Assembly: GCA_014218235.1 (NCBI GenBank)
Contig: CM024759.1
Coordinates: 11,672,712-11,736,711, forward strand
Origin: Colocasia esculenta
Lineage: Eukaryota > Streptophyta > Magnoliopsida > Alismatales > Araceae
Direction: 5' to 3'
Length of the DNA: 64,000 nt
Under the pieces are notes generated by a model. The model ran no database searches. It worked only from the letters and a program-made list of their open reading frames with translations, and was not told where the DNA came from. Both the position numbers and the translations under genes were made by a program. Position 1 is the stretch's first letter. Every line of letters begins with the position of its first letter. Below, one piece after another: positions 32,440-43,455 of the stretch.

Positions 32440-34245
32440 TGCATGGGATGGGTGATGGTAAGCGTATCCAAGTGCAATTTAATGAACTTGGCCAACCCAT
32501 TGGTGAGGGGGGACATTCTTTAAAATGTTCTTAGGAACGGTTGCAAGATTTAGTGATAAGTTGCCTATTGACAAGGAAAATTGGAGGGCAGTGCCTACAA
32601 CTTGTAAAGATGATGTGTGGGAGTACATCAAGGTGATTATTTTTTCTTCATATTAATTTATGTCATTTTTGTTATTTATATTTTACCATTACTTTCAAAT
32701 TGTGTAATGTAGAGGAAATATGATATTCTTGAATGCACAAGAGAGTGGGTGATGAAAGATTTAAATAAAAAATGGAGATCTTGGAAGCAAGAGCTGAGGA
32801 ACAAATACTTCAATCCTAGTTTAAAAGCAAGTCAACAAAATATTTCAACTGATTCACGTGTTAATGAAGAACAATGGAAAAGAGTTGTAGTTACTTGGTG
32901 TTCCACAAAGTGGAAGGTAATAACTACATTTATTGAAATCTTTTATTTGTTATTAGATTGTGTATATTTCTCACATTTTAATTTTCTAAAAAATGTGTGA
33001 ACATTGTATAGAGGTACAATGAGATCAATAAACAAAACAAAAAGAATCATAAATTTTTCCATTGTGCTGGAACCAAAAGCTTTGCTGATATAAATGAGGA
33101 AGAGGTACAAATTTTAAATGTTTACACTTATTTGAATGTTTACTAAATCTAATATATATATACAATCCCAACTGAATCTTCTTTATTGTTGTAGTACCAA
33201 AAAAATGGAGTCAGATTACATCGTGGGGACTTATTTATCAAGATTTGGGTCAAAAAGGATGGTGATCTTGTTAATGAAGATTGTGCTACTATGATTGTAT
33301 GACATTTTATAATTGTTTTAATCAATATATTTCTTTATTTTCCATAGTGATAAATATTTGTTGAACAATTGCAGCCGAAACTTCAAGATCAGAAAATTAC
33401 ACAACCACACTCCCTTGATGGCTCAATTGCTACAATTGATGATACATATGCACAAGTATTTGGAAAAGATCGGTCAGGACGAATACGTGGAGTTGGCACA
33501 GGTCCAACCCCAAAATCTATGTGGGGTGGTGTATCAACACAAGTGCAACAACAAGAGGAAAAAATTCATCTAACTCAATTTATGAAAATATGGCAGACAA
33601 AATTAGCAAGATTGAGTCTGTTGTGCTTCAGGTAAGAAGATGAATAGCTTTATTTAATTAATAAATAGTCTAAACCCTATTAGTTATATATGAGACCTAG
33701 AATAAATAATATATATATATATATATATATTCATTTGGCTCAATAGGGACAAACATCTGGAGAGAAACAATATAGTTCATCAACATGTGTTCAGCCATCT
33801 CCTAAAATATTAGAACCCAATAAAGTGCAGGTATATTCTCTTCTTTCATTTGCATATGTTATCAAGAAGTGTGCAATTGTTCACTTATCCCTTATTTTTG
33901 TAATACTTCACAGGTCCAAGGTAAACGGGTTAAATTGTTAAATTTGGGAGGAGAAGAGGTTGCAAGTGGCATATTGATGAGTGAAGATAAGGGGAAAGTG
34001 GTGATGGGAAAGGTTTTAGGAGATGTCTTTTATGAGGTTTCTATTTTCTTGACAATCAAACCAGATGCACCATTATTTATTAAAGATGTAGAAAGAAAAA
34101 AGATCCAAGATGTTGTGGGTAGTCATGTTGTCTGGTTAAAAGATTATGTAAGTCTATATGAATATGCTTTTTGATTTCAACATCAATATGTACATGCTCA
34201 AATAACATTTTTTGAACAATTTTTTTCACAGGTTCAAGATGCTTA
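32440..34245 (+). pseudogene. Ptta/En-Spm (Transposase_24-type) region of the CACTA second gene
   Basis: Short exons contain NELGQPIGEG near 32480 and KKWRSWKQELRNKYFNP followed by WKRVVVTWCSTKWK near 32765-32916. Next come RGDLFIKIWVKKDGD near 33222, SLDGSIATIDDTYAQVFGKD with PTPKSMWGGVSTQ near 33411-33540, and LNLGGEEVASGILMSEDKG near 33925. This order is typical of the plant Ptta/En-Spm transposase family fused downstream of Ulp1. A TAG follows HSLKCS at 32530-32535 in one frame, and the alternative frame continues better. Function in transposition is inferred only from family membership. Confidence 0.75.
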
Positions 34246-34649
34246 ATAGAGGATGCATAATGGATTGCTATCATGAAGCAAGGATTTCACATATGTTAAT
34301 GATATATTCAAAGTTTAGACAGATTAGTGCATCATTGGTTATATTGTTTACTTTTCTGTGATGGAAGGATGTAATTTGTGGATGAACAAATTTATATGTT
34401 CGTGTCTGTTAATCTATTTTTGTGATTTTGAAGGACAAATGTGATATGTAGTTGAATGGATTGATGAAAAAATGGCATTATATGGCAGGAATTATATGGC
34501 ATTTGTTTCTTTTCTCTTGTGATTGAATGACTTATTGGTGTAGGAGAATAAGCGCAAGATATGGCATACAAGATTTGTATCTTTATCGTGGAGATCATTA
34601 TAGATACTACTTTCAAAGTTAAAAGTCTACTAAATGTAATTAGTTAAGT

Positions 34650-34923
34650 AGCCATAGCTTTAAAACGCAGGTGTTCTAAAACCATGTAATGAAGTTTTTC
34701 ATTACTTACGGATCTACACTTACGGTTATTTGACCGATGGTATAGATCATACTGTAGTTACGATTTTTAAACCGTAAGTAAGCTACAGCAACGGTTGATG
34801 TGCCTACGGCGTACTCACGGTTTACAACCGTAAGACATTCCGTAAGTAAATTATATTTGTTACGGTTTTATGAGCTACACTTACGATTTATTGTCATAAG
34901 TATAGAACAAGTTTGTTGTAGTG
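34650..34923. repeat. CACTA subterminal repeats and right terminal inverted repeat
   Basis: cttacgg, ccgtaag and acggttt motifs recur in both orientations, about a dozen in 270 bp, ending at ttgtagtg. Confidence 0.75.
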
Positions 34924-36564
34924 CCGACTAATATAATAATGTCAACAATTGCCCCAAAAATTGACAAAAGAACAAAATGGGTGAGGCCCCAGGATCTACT
35001 TCCATGATTACAATGCCATATTAGATCAAGTGTCTTGCTCTATACAGACCTTCTCAATGAACATCATTAGCCCTCCATACATAGGGTATGGCACCAAAAT
35101 AGGTCACCATGTCTTGGGAGGTCATATCATTGGCAACCCTCTCCACGTTCTAGCCATACTTGCCACCATACCATATGTAAATCAATGGGGAAGACTACAC
35201 CTATTAACCCCCAATTAGCCCTTCGATGAAGGTAAGGAAAAAATCTAGCGCTAACCAGTGGAGAATGATCTTGAGTTGCCTCCTCATCTTCTTATTGCTC
35301 TTTTAGCCCACCTCATCTAACTTAAGCATCACAGGGTCTTGTGTAGAAGATCATCCCTTGGGAGCCTCTAATTGCTGGTCTCCTTTTGCAAATCCACCCT
35401 TGGCATGCTCGTTTAATCCCACCATCCTAAGATCATCCTACGATTTGCAACAAGACTCTACATTGGTTCTCTTCATCTGGCTTCATCTATGGGAAACAAG
35501 TAAAAAGCCAATGTAGTACAAAGAAGTAGCAACAATAACATGAGGGGAGATAAGGGGAAGACTCCTGTCGGTGGAGAACCGATAGACATTCAAGCATCGT
35601 CTTCTGACGTCGTCACCAATCAGAACACTGGCACCAACCAGAAAGCCAGTGCTAACAAAAAGGTCCTGGAGGGCAATGCCCAACCCAGTGGGCAGGAGAA
35701 GACCCACTGTGTGGTAAACCATCGCAAATTTGCAACCCTCGATAGGAAGGTAGACATGTTTTTTGAGCTAGTGGTAGTCTAAGTTGCCAAGGGCGAATGC
35801 CCACATGGGTCCTACACCAATCTACCCAATGTAGAAGTCTCATGACATGGTGCCACACTATTGGGGTCCACTTCACTCTGGGAGGCGGATGTCTTATTTG
35901 CAACGACATGGCCGATGCTGCCATTAACTTACCCAGCCCATCCCCCAAAGATCAAGAAGCATCTTTGCACTTGAGAGAAGGAATGAGCCCCACCACCAGC
36001 CACCGATCATGCTATTGCGGCTGTCCCTATCCCTAACGAGCACCACTTGGTGCAAACTCCCATGGGGAGTTTTCATCCAGGTGGATGCAAACTATAACCC
36101 CATTGGGGGTGGGCACAACTCTAGGGGTGTGCCCACCCCCAATGACCTCAGCTCCCCCAATGGGGAGCTGAGTTTGTTGCAAACCGCCAGGCTGGCGGTT
36201 TGCAACAAGTATTTTCCATCCCTAATAGGTGGAAAGAAAGAGAGGACATGTGGTGGGCCCCCTCCAATAGAGAGGATACGTATGTGGCCTCCTCTCCTTC
36301 TAGCTACGAGCTGGTTGTGTGGCTTTAGGGGTTTAAATGCTAGATCGTTGAGTAGGAGTGCCATATTAAGGCCTTGCAAAGCGAGTGGGGAACCCACCAT
36401 ACTGGTGGCGTTACCCTTTAACCAAGAGGTCCTAGATGCTCCCCCACCTGCCAGGCTCCAGCTTCCAATGCTTGGGCCCTACGTCGATCTGAGGGACTTC
36501 GACAGACCACCTTGACAACTATGAAGCCCAGATGACTCTCCAAGGGTTTTGAATGGCATTAAAT
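34924..36564. other. Unassigned segment with one weak ORF
   Basis: I do not recognise a family here. The plus ORF at 35540-35782 (80 residues) starts MRGDKGKTPVGGEPIDIQAS, is hydrophilic and ends at a stop. Similar composition continues for some 250 bases in the same frame, with another stop. The part from 36040 to 36408 is a run of hairpins, listed separately. This segment and 37740 onward were contiguous before the non-LTR insertion at 36582. Confidence 0.4.
36040..36235. repeat. Chain of consecutive perfect hairpins
   Basis: Arms and loops read in order. 36040-36053 has a 6-bp stem. 36054-36072 has 8 bp (aaactccc/gggagttt). 36074-36087 has 6 bp. 36101-36144 has 17 bp (cattgggggtgggcaca and its complement) with a 10-nt loop. 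36147-36172 has 11 bp (ctcagctcccc). 36174-36208 has 17 bp (ttgttgcaaaccgccag) with a 1-nt loop. 36213-36235 has a 6+4-bp bulged stem. Nearly every base is in an arm. Further short hairpins occur at 36271-36295 and 36394-36408. Confidence 0.9.
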
Positions 36565-36581
36565 GTCAATTCTTTGTCGCT
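36565..36581. repeat. 17-bp target-site duplication (left) of a non-LTR element
   Basis: gtcaattctttgtcgct, repeated exactly at 37723-37739. Confidence 0.92.
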
Positions 36582-37722
36582 TTTTTTTTTTTGGACAGGA
36601 AATAGATAATATATTAAATAAAGTAGATGGATACAAGATTGGGTATGGCTAACAGGACGGGACAGCAAAGGACAAGCCCATACCCAGCAGGCAACCACAG
36701 TGGAGGTGGCAACCCATACTCCCATGCGAACAGGGGAAGACTTACAGAGCAACAAGAAATGCACAGACTCCAGGAAGCTCGAAGTAAGACAAAGGGAGTC
36801 GGCCAGGAGAGAAACAACAAGAGATGGACACATTCCAAATCGCGGGAAGCCATCACTCCGGCAGACGAAGACTGCAAATCCATAGCACAGTCTAAAATGG
36901 CGCTCGACAGACGCACGCCAGATCTGGCTATGCGGAATAACCCCATAACACGAGCATAACCAACGATACCCACGGCCCACATCAAGGGATGAGGGGAGGG
37001 AGCGAAATGGCGGGATAGAGCCCGAGCAATCCGGAAAGCTTCATCACAAGTTGTCGCAAATGCTGGACCAGGAGCAAGAAAGAGAGCTCCGACACTGCGA
37101 AGCCGAAGGCGCAGGAGAATCCCCCAAAACGGTGGGGCGGAGCAGGACCGGCGACCACCATCACCAACAGAGACATCACAGGAGCCGAGGGGGTCTGCTC
37201 CAACAACATTCATGAACATTAACTTAGAACAAAAAGGCACAAACGAGATAAAGTAACCACTGCCGGATCTCCGGGATGCCGGTTGATCTACCGACATTGC
37301 CGGAACGAAAACCCTCCACAGAAAAGGGGGAACCTTCACTACGGAGACAAAAGCCTCCCACCAAAGTGGGAGCAGCAAGATCGACCCACCAAAAGGGCCA
37401 CCACAACGGCGACGGGGCGGGGGGGACTCCTCCCGAACCGGAACCACGGAAGCTGATGGAGGAGAGCCGGAGGCAGATATCCACTGCAGCGGCGCCGAAG
37501 ACAGAGCCGGAAGTGGATCCATTGCAAGTCTGCAACGGCAACGGGGTGGGGGGGACGGGCACCACCCGAGCAGGAACAGCGGCAACGCCGGAGCTGGGGA
37601 CGGAGACGAAAAGGAGAGGGAGGGGGAGGGGGCAACGGGGAAGACGAAGACCGAGCAAGCCCAAGGAAAATCCCAGCGCTTCTCTCTCTAGAAAAGTCTA
37701 GAGAGAGAAGCCCCGGAATCTC
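36582..37722 (-). mobile_element. 1.14 kb non-autonomous non-LTR retroelement
   Basis: It is flanked by a perfect 17-bp duplication and ends, on the minus strand, in a run of eleven A (36582-36592 are T on plus). This is the product of target-primed reverse transcription. No RT or endonuclease is encoded. The 5' half is GC- and pyrimidine-rich, and the 5' end begins with a 14-bp hairpin (37679-37710). The 3' half is T-rich. The long minus ORF at 36614-37585 is of low complexity and is not recognised. It could be a LINE-mobilised non-autonomous family or a retroposed RNA. Confidence 0.8.
37679..37710. repeat. Perfect 14-bp hairpin near the 5' end of the non-LTR element
   Basis: cttctctctctaga, a 4-nt loop (aaag), then tctagagagagaag. 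It starts 12 bases inside the 5' boundary of the element. Confidence 0.9.
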
Positions 37723-37739
37723 GTCAATTCTTTGTCGCT
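37723..37739. repeat. 17-bp target-site duplication (right)
   Basis: gtcaattctttgtcgct, identical to 36565-36581. Confidence 0.92.
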
Positions 37740-38380
37740 ACTCTGACACAGGATGCTCTAGCATAATCCCGGTCCCATTGCACTACTAGCTTCTGTCAAC
37801 TTAGCAAGATTTTCAAAGAGAGCTTCGTCGAGAGCAGACCACCAAAGATATATAGTCGCCAGCCTGCTCTTATTCCTAAAGCAAGCCCCAAGAGAGAAGC
37901 TGTGAGAGTACGTGAACCTATTTGAGACTAAAATCATTCGTAACCCCCGCCTCAAGGCCGCTATACTGTAAATATGAAAGATTACATGGGTAGAAAAATA
38001 AAATTCCTTATGCTTTTCTGAATCTATGATAAGCATGGCTATGGCTTGTTTTCCATTGTGTATTTGCTTCATTACAATATGTGAGTTGGAGGATTTAAAA
38101 GTTGAAAGGAGCTATCGAAATAGAACAATAACTATACTTTCATATTCTGCATTTGCTTCGTCCTATCTTCATTGGTATATGTATCTCCTACTTTAATATT
38201 GGAATATTCTGCTAATACATTTTCCCTGTCTCATGGATGATACTTGTGGATATGTAACTGAACATTTCTGCTACCATTGTTCTTGTAGATCTTTTCTTGA
38301 GGGAATGAATATTCTTGCATAACCATAAGTCTTAAGCTGGTCTGACTTTCTTGCGTTGTGCTTTTTGATACTGAGAGCAG
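37740..38380. other. No recognised gene
   Basis: A minus ORF at 37758-38072 (104 residues) has no family I recognise. The rest is AT-rich and probably intronic to the acyl-CoA oxidase fragment that follows. Confidence 0.4.
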
Positions 38381-38516
38381 GTTGCAAGGTTTCTTGTTAA
38401 GACTGTTTCCCAACTGCGTTCCGGAAAACAGCCAGTGGGGATAACGGCGTACGTACATGGGAGGAGCAGAACACTTAGGTACTTTGGTGCACCTCCTCAA
38501 GTGCTAGCTAGTTCAG
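38381..38516 (+). pseudogene. Acyl-CoA oxidase (ACX-type) exon remnant
   Basis: After the acceptor gagagcag the codons read VARFLVKTVSQLRSGKQPVG and ITAY. This is the conserved C-terminal-domain segment of peroxisomal acyl-CoA oxidases (QVARFLMKTV, LGSGK-PVGTTAYMG in plants). These enzymes catalyse the first, FAD-dependent step of beta-oxidation. At 38449-38456 the four bases gtac are doubled, which shifts the frame. Past it, YMGGAEHL in the next frame continues the family sequence. An in-frame stop follows near 38504. Together with the missing remainder, this makes it a pseudogene fragment. Confidence 0.72.
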
Positions 38517-38692
38517 GTATCTCTCAGCTCAACTTATTTTGACAGTATCCTTTTGAGGTTAATTTTCCAGTGCTTTTACCATATGGCAGTTCTTCAATGC
38601 CCCCTGTGCCAAAGCTTTTGTTCTTTTTCCTAATCTTCTAAGTACAGTCTTGCCTCCTTGTGTGCGTTCCGTCTTTTATTCCTCTTCCACAG

Positions 38693-38786
38693 CGGACGAA
38701 GCTGGCTGAAGCCGTCAATTGTACTGGAAGCATTTGCAGCGAGGGCTTTTAGGCTGATTGTTGTTTGTGCTCATTCTGTATATTAG
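38693..38786 (+). pseudogene. Acyl-CoA oxidase (ACX-type), next exon remnant
   Basis: After the acceptor cttccacag the frame reads SWLKPSIVLEAFAARAFRL and then IVVCAHSVY before a TAG at 38784-38786. This corresponds to the DWL-P-VVLEAFEARA segment that directly follows the previous exon in acyl-CoA oxidases. The intron of about 176 bp lies in the expected place. No later exons are visible. Confidence 0.72.
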
Positions 38787-39371
38787 CAAATTCCAAAGCC
38801 CAGAAGCAGGTTGTTTTCTATTGTCCCTCGGAGCATTTGACGTTGTTTTCTCTCTTAGATTAATTCTCCATCATTCCCCTACTTTTAACATGATGCTTGT
38901 CCAGTTCTCCAGTATAGTTTTATGTGGGCTTTTGCTTTTTATGCTTTTTGTTTTCATCACTTGAGATATCTTTTTTGGCCCTGTACCCGGCCCAACTGCT
39001 GCTTTTGTAAGTCAAATTAATGGTAGTTTTCATGATATTCTTGTGTATCCATATGTGGACGAATTGCTAATCGTAATTTCTAGTTGTAGCATTCTATTTT
39101 TTTCCTCTTCATTTTTGTTGTTTCCTGCTAAAATCTTTGCTTCTGTCTAAGATTTGCTGATTTTATTATTATTATTATTGGAATTGCTCCGCGGCAAAGC
39201 CATCGGACGAACACAGCAGGCCCCCTCCCACCCTCCCTATGCCCCTAGCCTTAAATCAGCTTTTAAATCTTTTAGAAAACACCTGAAGCGTCTAGGCACA
39301 ACTACAGCAGGTATGGAACCCTACATATCCGGTGTGCAATGGGGTGCCCCAACCAACCGGGCACCCCTCGC
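38787..39371. other. No recognisable gene
   Basis: T-rich sequence with a short (tta)n run near 39163. The plus ORF at 39154-39432 has no recognisable domain and runs into the MITE. Confidence 0.45.
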
Positions 39372-39707
39372 TAGGGATGAATATGGTTCGGTTCGATTTG
39401 GTTCATCTTATTTTTTGGTGAACCAAAATTGAACCGAATTACTGTTCGAACCGGAAAAAAAAAAATCATATAAGGGTGGATGGGTAGTCCTGGGTTTCAA
39501 ACTCAAGACCGCCCATGAGAAAGGAAGGCGCTAGCCCACTAGGCTAGACTTTCTTTCATGATATTATTTACCATTAAATATATTTAATATATATTTGGTT
39601 CATTCAGTTTTCCCAATAGATAATTGAATTGTAAGGTTCTTCAACCCGAACCGAACCGACCGATTCGGTTCAATTTTTCGGGTTGGCCCAATTTATGAAC
39701 ACCCCTA
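39372..39707. mobile_element. hAT-like MITE
   Basis: The ends are TAGGGATGAATATGG and ...TTATGAACACCCCTA, which are inverted relatives. The flanking 8 bp, cccctcgc and tcccttgc, agree at 6 of 8, as expected for an old hAT duplication. The interior has cggttcggtt runs at both ends and an insert with gtttcaaactcaagaccgcc. Confidence 0.6.
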
Positions 39708-39999
39708 TCCCTTGCGCACTTATCTGCTGATTTATTGGAAGCGGCAATAGCCCACTGCCAATTGATTGTTGTTTCCAACTGTTGTACCTCTTATATTTTC
39801 ATATCATTCTTTACCTTTCAGGGCAACCTTATTCTATGAGGACCTTATAACTTAGGTTAAAACAAATCAAATATACTATCTTGTTTTGAATTTATAAAAT
39901 CTAAGAATTTGTTTAATTTAGTTTTAAAATATTTTTTTAATATACCTAATGTTATATAAACTGGCCTCAAATAATGAAATAAGATTGATAATGATAATA
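39708..39999. other. No recognisable gene
   Basis: AT-rich, no supported frame. Confidence 0.45.
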
Positions 40000-40885
40000 T
40001 ATCTAATATTTTTTCTTTTCTAATATAAGATCCTCTAGTGTATGGCAACGATGAAGACGAGGAGGATGAGGACACCCTTGACATTTCTTGATATTTTTAT
40101 CATTTTTTTAAATGATAATTTTAAAATATTATATTTAGACAATTTTATTGTGAAATGTGATTGATGTTTTATTCGTTATTGTGAGCACGTAAGTTGTGCA
40201 TTGTTTTTACGTATATGTATATTTTTCTTTAAATAGGTATTTCTTGATTTTTAAAGGAATTATTATTAAATAAAGAAATTTGGGGATGGATTTTGCGACA
40301 GAATATCTCTATTTGTATCATTTATTTTAATTAAATAATTTGTCATTTTTGGAGGATAAATTTATTTTCCGTCTCAAAATTCAAAACCGAATTTAAGATG
40401 CCTATTAATTTGTCACAATTTTTTATTTTAAATAAATATTTCTATAGGTTGCGATGAAATTTGGGATGGATTTATTTTTCATCCCAAAATTTGGGACAGA
40501 ATTTGAGATAGATTTATTTTTGGGGTGAAATTTGGGATGATTACATATTCTGTCGCAGCTTTTTTATTTTTAAAATTTATTTTCAATAAATAATTCCATA
40601 GATTGAGATGGAATTTGGTATTTGAGATGCCAATTAATTTTGCAGCAATTTTTTTATTTTTAATTTATTTTAAATAAATAATTCATGATAGAATTTGGAG
40701 AAGATCTATTTTCGTCTCAAAAATGAGGATGGATTTCAGATGAAAATTTTTTCATCAGAAATTTGCAACAAGAAATAACAGACCGGCCAATATCCATCCA
40801 AAAGTCATCATAAATCTGTCGCAGGGCTTATCTGGGACAGATTTGGGATGGAATAAAGATAGATTTTGGTTGTTGGCATTGAGTA
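40000..40885 (+). mobile_element. Relic resembling the 3' end of a second CACTA-type element
   Basis: A short acidic tail frame (YGNDEDEEDEDTLDIS, stop near 40090) is followed by about 600 bp with many copies of tttgggat(g/a)ga and its complement, plus ctgtcgca motifs. This is the style of CACTA subterminal repeats. No clean terminus is left (ttggttgttggcattgagtagtag near 40867 may be a decayed one). Confidence 0.4.
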
Positions 40886-41092
40886 GTAGTCAAGTGACGT
40901 GTAGCTGATGAGTGCCCTAACTACGATACTAGTGGTTAGAGCTATTATGTTCGATCCCTAGTCAGCCTTGGGAGGATTTTTGGGGTCAACAGATACAAAC
41001 CGACCTAGCAGGAGCTTGGTTTTAGTATAGTGTGTGGTTGTATGTTGTAGCTATCGGCCCTTACTGGTAGGTTGGTGTCAATGTGCTTATCA
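40886..41092 (+). other. Possible tRNA-derived SINE relic
   Basis: ctagtggttagagct near 40929 and tgttcgatcccta near 40949 resemble RNA polymerase III A and B boxes in the right order, although the spacing is short. No clear A tail or duplication was found. Confidence 0.22.
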
Positions 41093-43440
41093 CGCCCCGA
41101 TTAATAAGCAATGGAAGAACTAATCAAGAAAGCGATGATCAAGTATGTATTCAGAAGCCATAGACAAAGGCTAATGCAAGTAGGACTTAAAAATTCAATA
41201 AATCCAAAATCTCTTTCATTACTCATCATAATGAATATTACAATCTTCAATGTTTAAATAAAAGAACGACTAAGCACCACTCACTCATTAATTAAACTAG
41301 ACTTTAGGATGACTGTCTAAGTGTACTCTATGCTTGGCGCCCTAGTCTCGTATGCATTTTTTCTACACAAGTCTCAACAAATGAAGAACTACACCGGTAA
41401 CCTAGATCAATAGACAAAAACTTACAAGTCGAAAAATGAATGAATTTCCCAGAAACAAGCTTTCTGGAAAAGCTTTTGGGACAATTTAGGTCGACAGACC
41501 CATGTTTGGTCGTCGACAAATAAAGCTATGGGTTGACAGACCCAAGCTTGACTGTCGACAGACAAAATCATAGCGATTGGCTATTGTTTCATATCGATTG
41601 GCTACGGTTTCATAGCAATTGATTTATTGTTTCATATCGATTGTTAGTTATCAAACTGATTGACTGTCACTTGTTCTTCAAACCAATTGCTTCTTCAAAC
41701 GATTGAAATATTTCTTGCTTCTATTGGACAAGTTCAAATGACGTCTTATTGCAACTCCTAATCATCGGAGCCAAGCATAGGGCCCATTGTGCAAAGAAGC
41801 TTGCTACCTTTCTCCAAGATCAACATAGTACTAGCCTCAATCAAGATCAAGAAGTTGATGATTATGATACTTTGCTGGATGTTATTCCTAATATGATAAA
41901 TTCATATCAAAATAATTCTCTTTGTGATATCCCTCTGCAAGAAGAAATTAAAACAGTTGTAGTAAGTAGTCACCAATCGATAGGATATAGTAAGTAGTTA
42001 CCAATTGGAATAGCTTATAACACCAATTGATAGAACGTTCACCGATCAGAACAATTATAATAGCAATCGATATTTTGTTCACTAATCGATAGGATTTGTT
42101 AATCAATCAATAGAATATGCACCAATCGATATGAATCAAACAATATAATCATCAATCGACAAGTTGTTCAACAATCGAAACATTTGATCACCAATCGGTA
42201 GAATATGAGTCAATCAATAGAAATGTTATTCTCCAATCGATACGAATTTGTTCTTCAGTCTATAGAGACTTATTCTCCAATAGATACAAACTTGTTCTCC
42301 AATTGATATGAACTTGTTCTTCAATTGATACGAACTTGTTCTTCTATCGATGGAAACTTGTTCTCCAATCGATACGAACTTGATCTCTAATCCATAGAGA
42401 CTTGTTGTCCAATCGATAGACACAAGTTCTCCAATCCATAGAGACATTCTTCAAGAATCGATAGAAAACTAAGTCACCAATCAGTGTGACCTTTGTTCAT
42501 TAATTGATATGAGACTTAGACATTAATCGATATGAACTTAGAAATTTTTTTATGAAGTCAATAATATGGAATTTACTTGAGTCTTTTTAGAATACTTACA
42601 ATGATGATCCGTGGAGTCATGAAAAGATTAGTTTATTCTAGTGACAGACTTAATGAAAAATAGATATTAAAGTAAAATATCATCAAGATCATTAAGAAAT
42701 ATAAATCAATAAGAATGAAAGGATAAGTTTTTAGTGTTGACACATGATGTTCAAAAGTATCTATATAGTGTCGACACCAATAATGAGAATGAAGATGCAA
42801 TTGAACAGATGAACATATTAGATATGAGGATTTGTATTTAGAGTATAGTCATGATTAAATATGAGTAATTTTTAATTTTTGTTATCACCAAAATACATAG
42901 TCATAAAGATAAAAGAATCAATAGTTCAGATGGCGGGCTACACCATCACCGCATTCACTATACAGTGAACCCGATATGATAGATATGTAATAAAATGCTT
43001 AAATCTCAACATAGGACTCATGAAAGAATGCCCAACCAATTTTAAAACAAATCTAACATGTTCACATATGTACAAAAATCATGAGATTGACATAGAAACA
43101 TGGATTGAACATAAAATTAAAGCAAGAACAAGGGGTCGTGTATATAGTTCTTCGTAAACTTTAGAGGCAAAATATTTTCAAGATGCATAATAGAATTTTG
43201 GAGAAATATGAGGATTGTGTTTCCGACATGAGAATTAACTTATAGAGAGATTTAATTGAGTTTTACTTGAGAAAATATCTATCTTTGAACGAAATTATGA
43301 AACTAGAGAGGTAGAACAGACAAGAGCGAGACGAAGACTCCTTAAACTCTTCTCCTCCACGAATTTCCTCCTCCTTTAGTCTTACTTTCATGTTCAAGAG
43401 AGAGTCTCCAGACAACGATAGGGTCAGCTAAGAGGAAAAT
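41093..43440. mobile_element. Degenerate LTR-like block with internal minisatellite
   Basis: It opens with atcacgccccgattaataag, similar in style to the gccccga start of Tekay/Del LTRs. It ends with ctcttctcctccacgaatttcctcctcc, similar in style to 18360-18440 of the solo LTR. No coding frame is supported. Much of 41560-42540 is a tandem array. The identification is weak. Confidence 0.3.
41560..42540. repeat. Minisatellite built on accaatcgata / gttctccaatcgatacgaact
   Basis: Units of about 20-30 bp with caatcgata as the core recur dozens of times. The clearest run is 42225-42460, with a period of about 30. Confidence 0.8.
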
Positions 43441-43455
43441 TTGAATTTATTTATA

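Larger units (their letters stand above)
29278..34923 (+). mobile_element. CACTA (En/Spm) DNA transposon, left end not found
   Basis: It carries a TNP2 transposase gene followed by a Ulp1 protease and Ptta/En-Spm gene in the same orientation. The right terminus is ...ttgttgtagtg at 34913-34923, the reverse complement of CACTACAACAA. The last 270 bp before it are packed with ccgtaag/cttacgg motifs, the usual subterminal repeats of CACTA elements. A matching left terminus with the same motifs is missing upstream of 29278, so the element is probably 5'-truncated. The next three bases (ccg) cannot be checked as a duplication. Confidence 0.8.

Noticed and set aside
36122..36224. 103-bp MITE with TAGGGGTG/CATCCCTA ends in the hairpin chain
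   Set aside because: The flanking 8 bp do not match (cacaactc versus ataggtgg), and the hairpins extend past both ends.
36614..37585. 323-residue minus ORF
   Set aside because: Low-complexity, Pro/Leu/Ser-rich translation of a GC-rich retroposon. No domain is seen, and the other strand also has ORFs.
40886..41092. A true tRNA gene
   Set aside because: Only weak A- and B-box resemblance. No cloverleaf could be drawn with proper arms.
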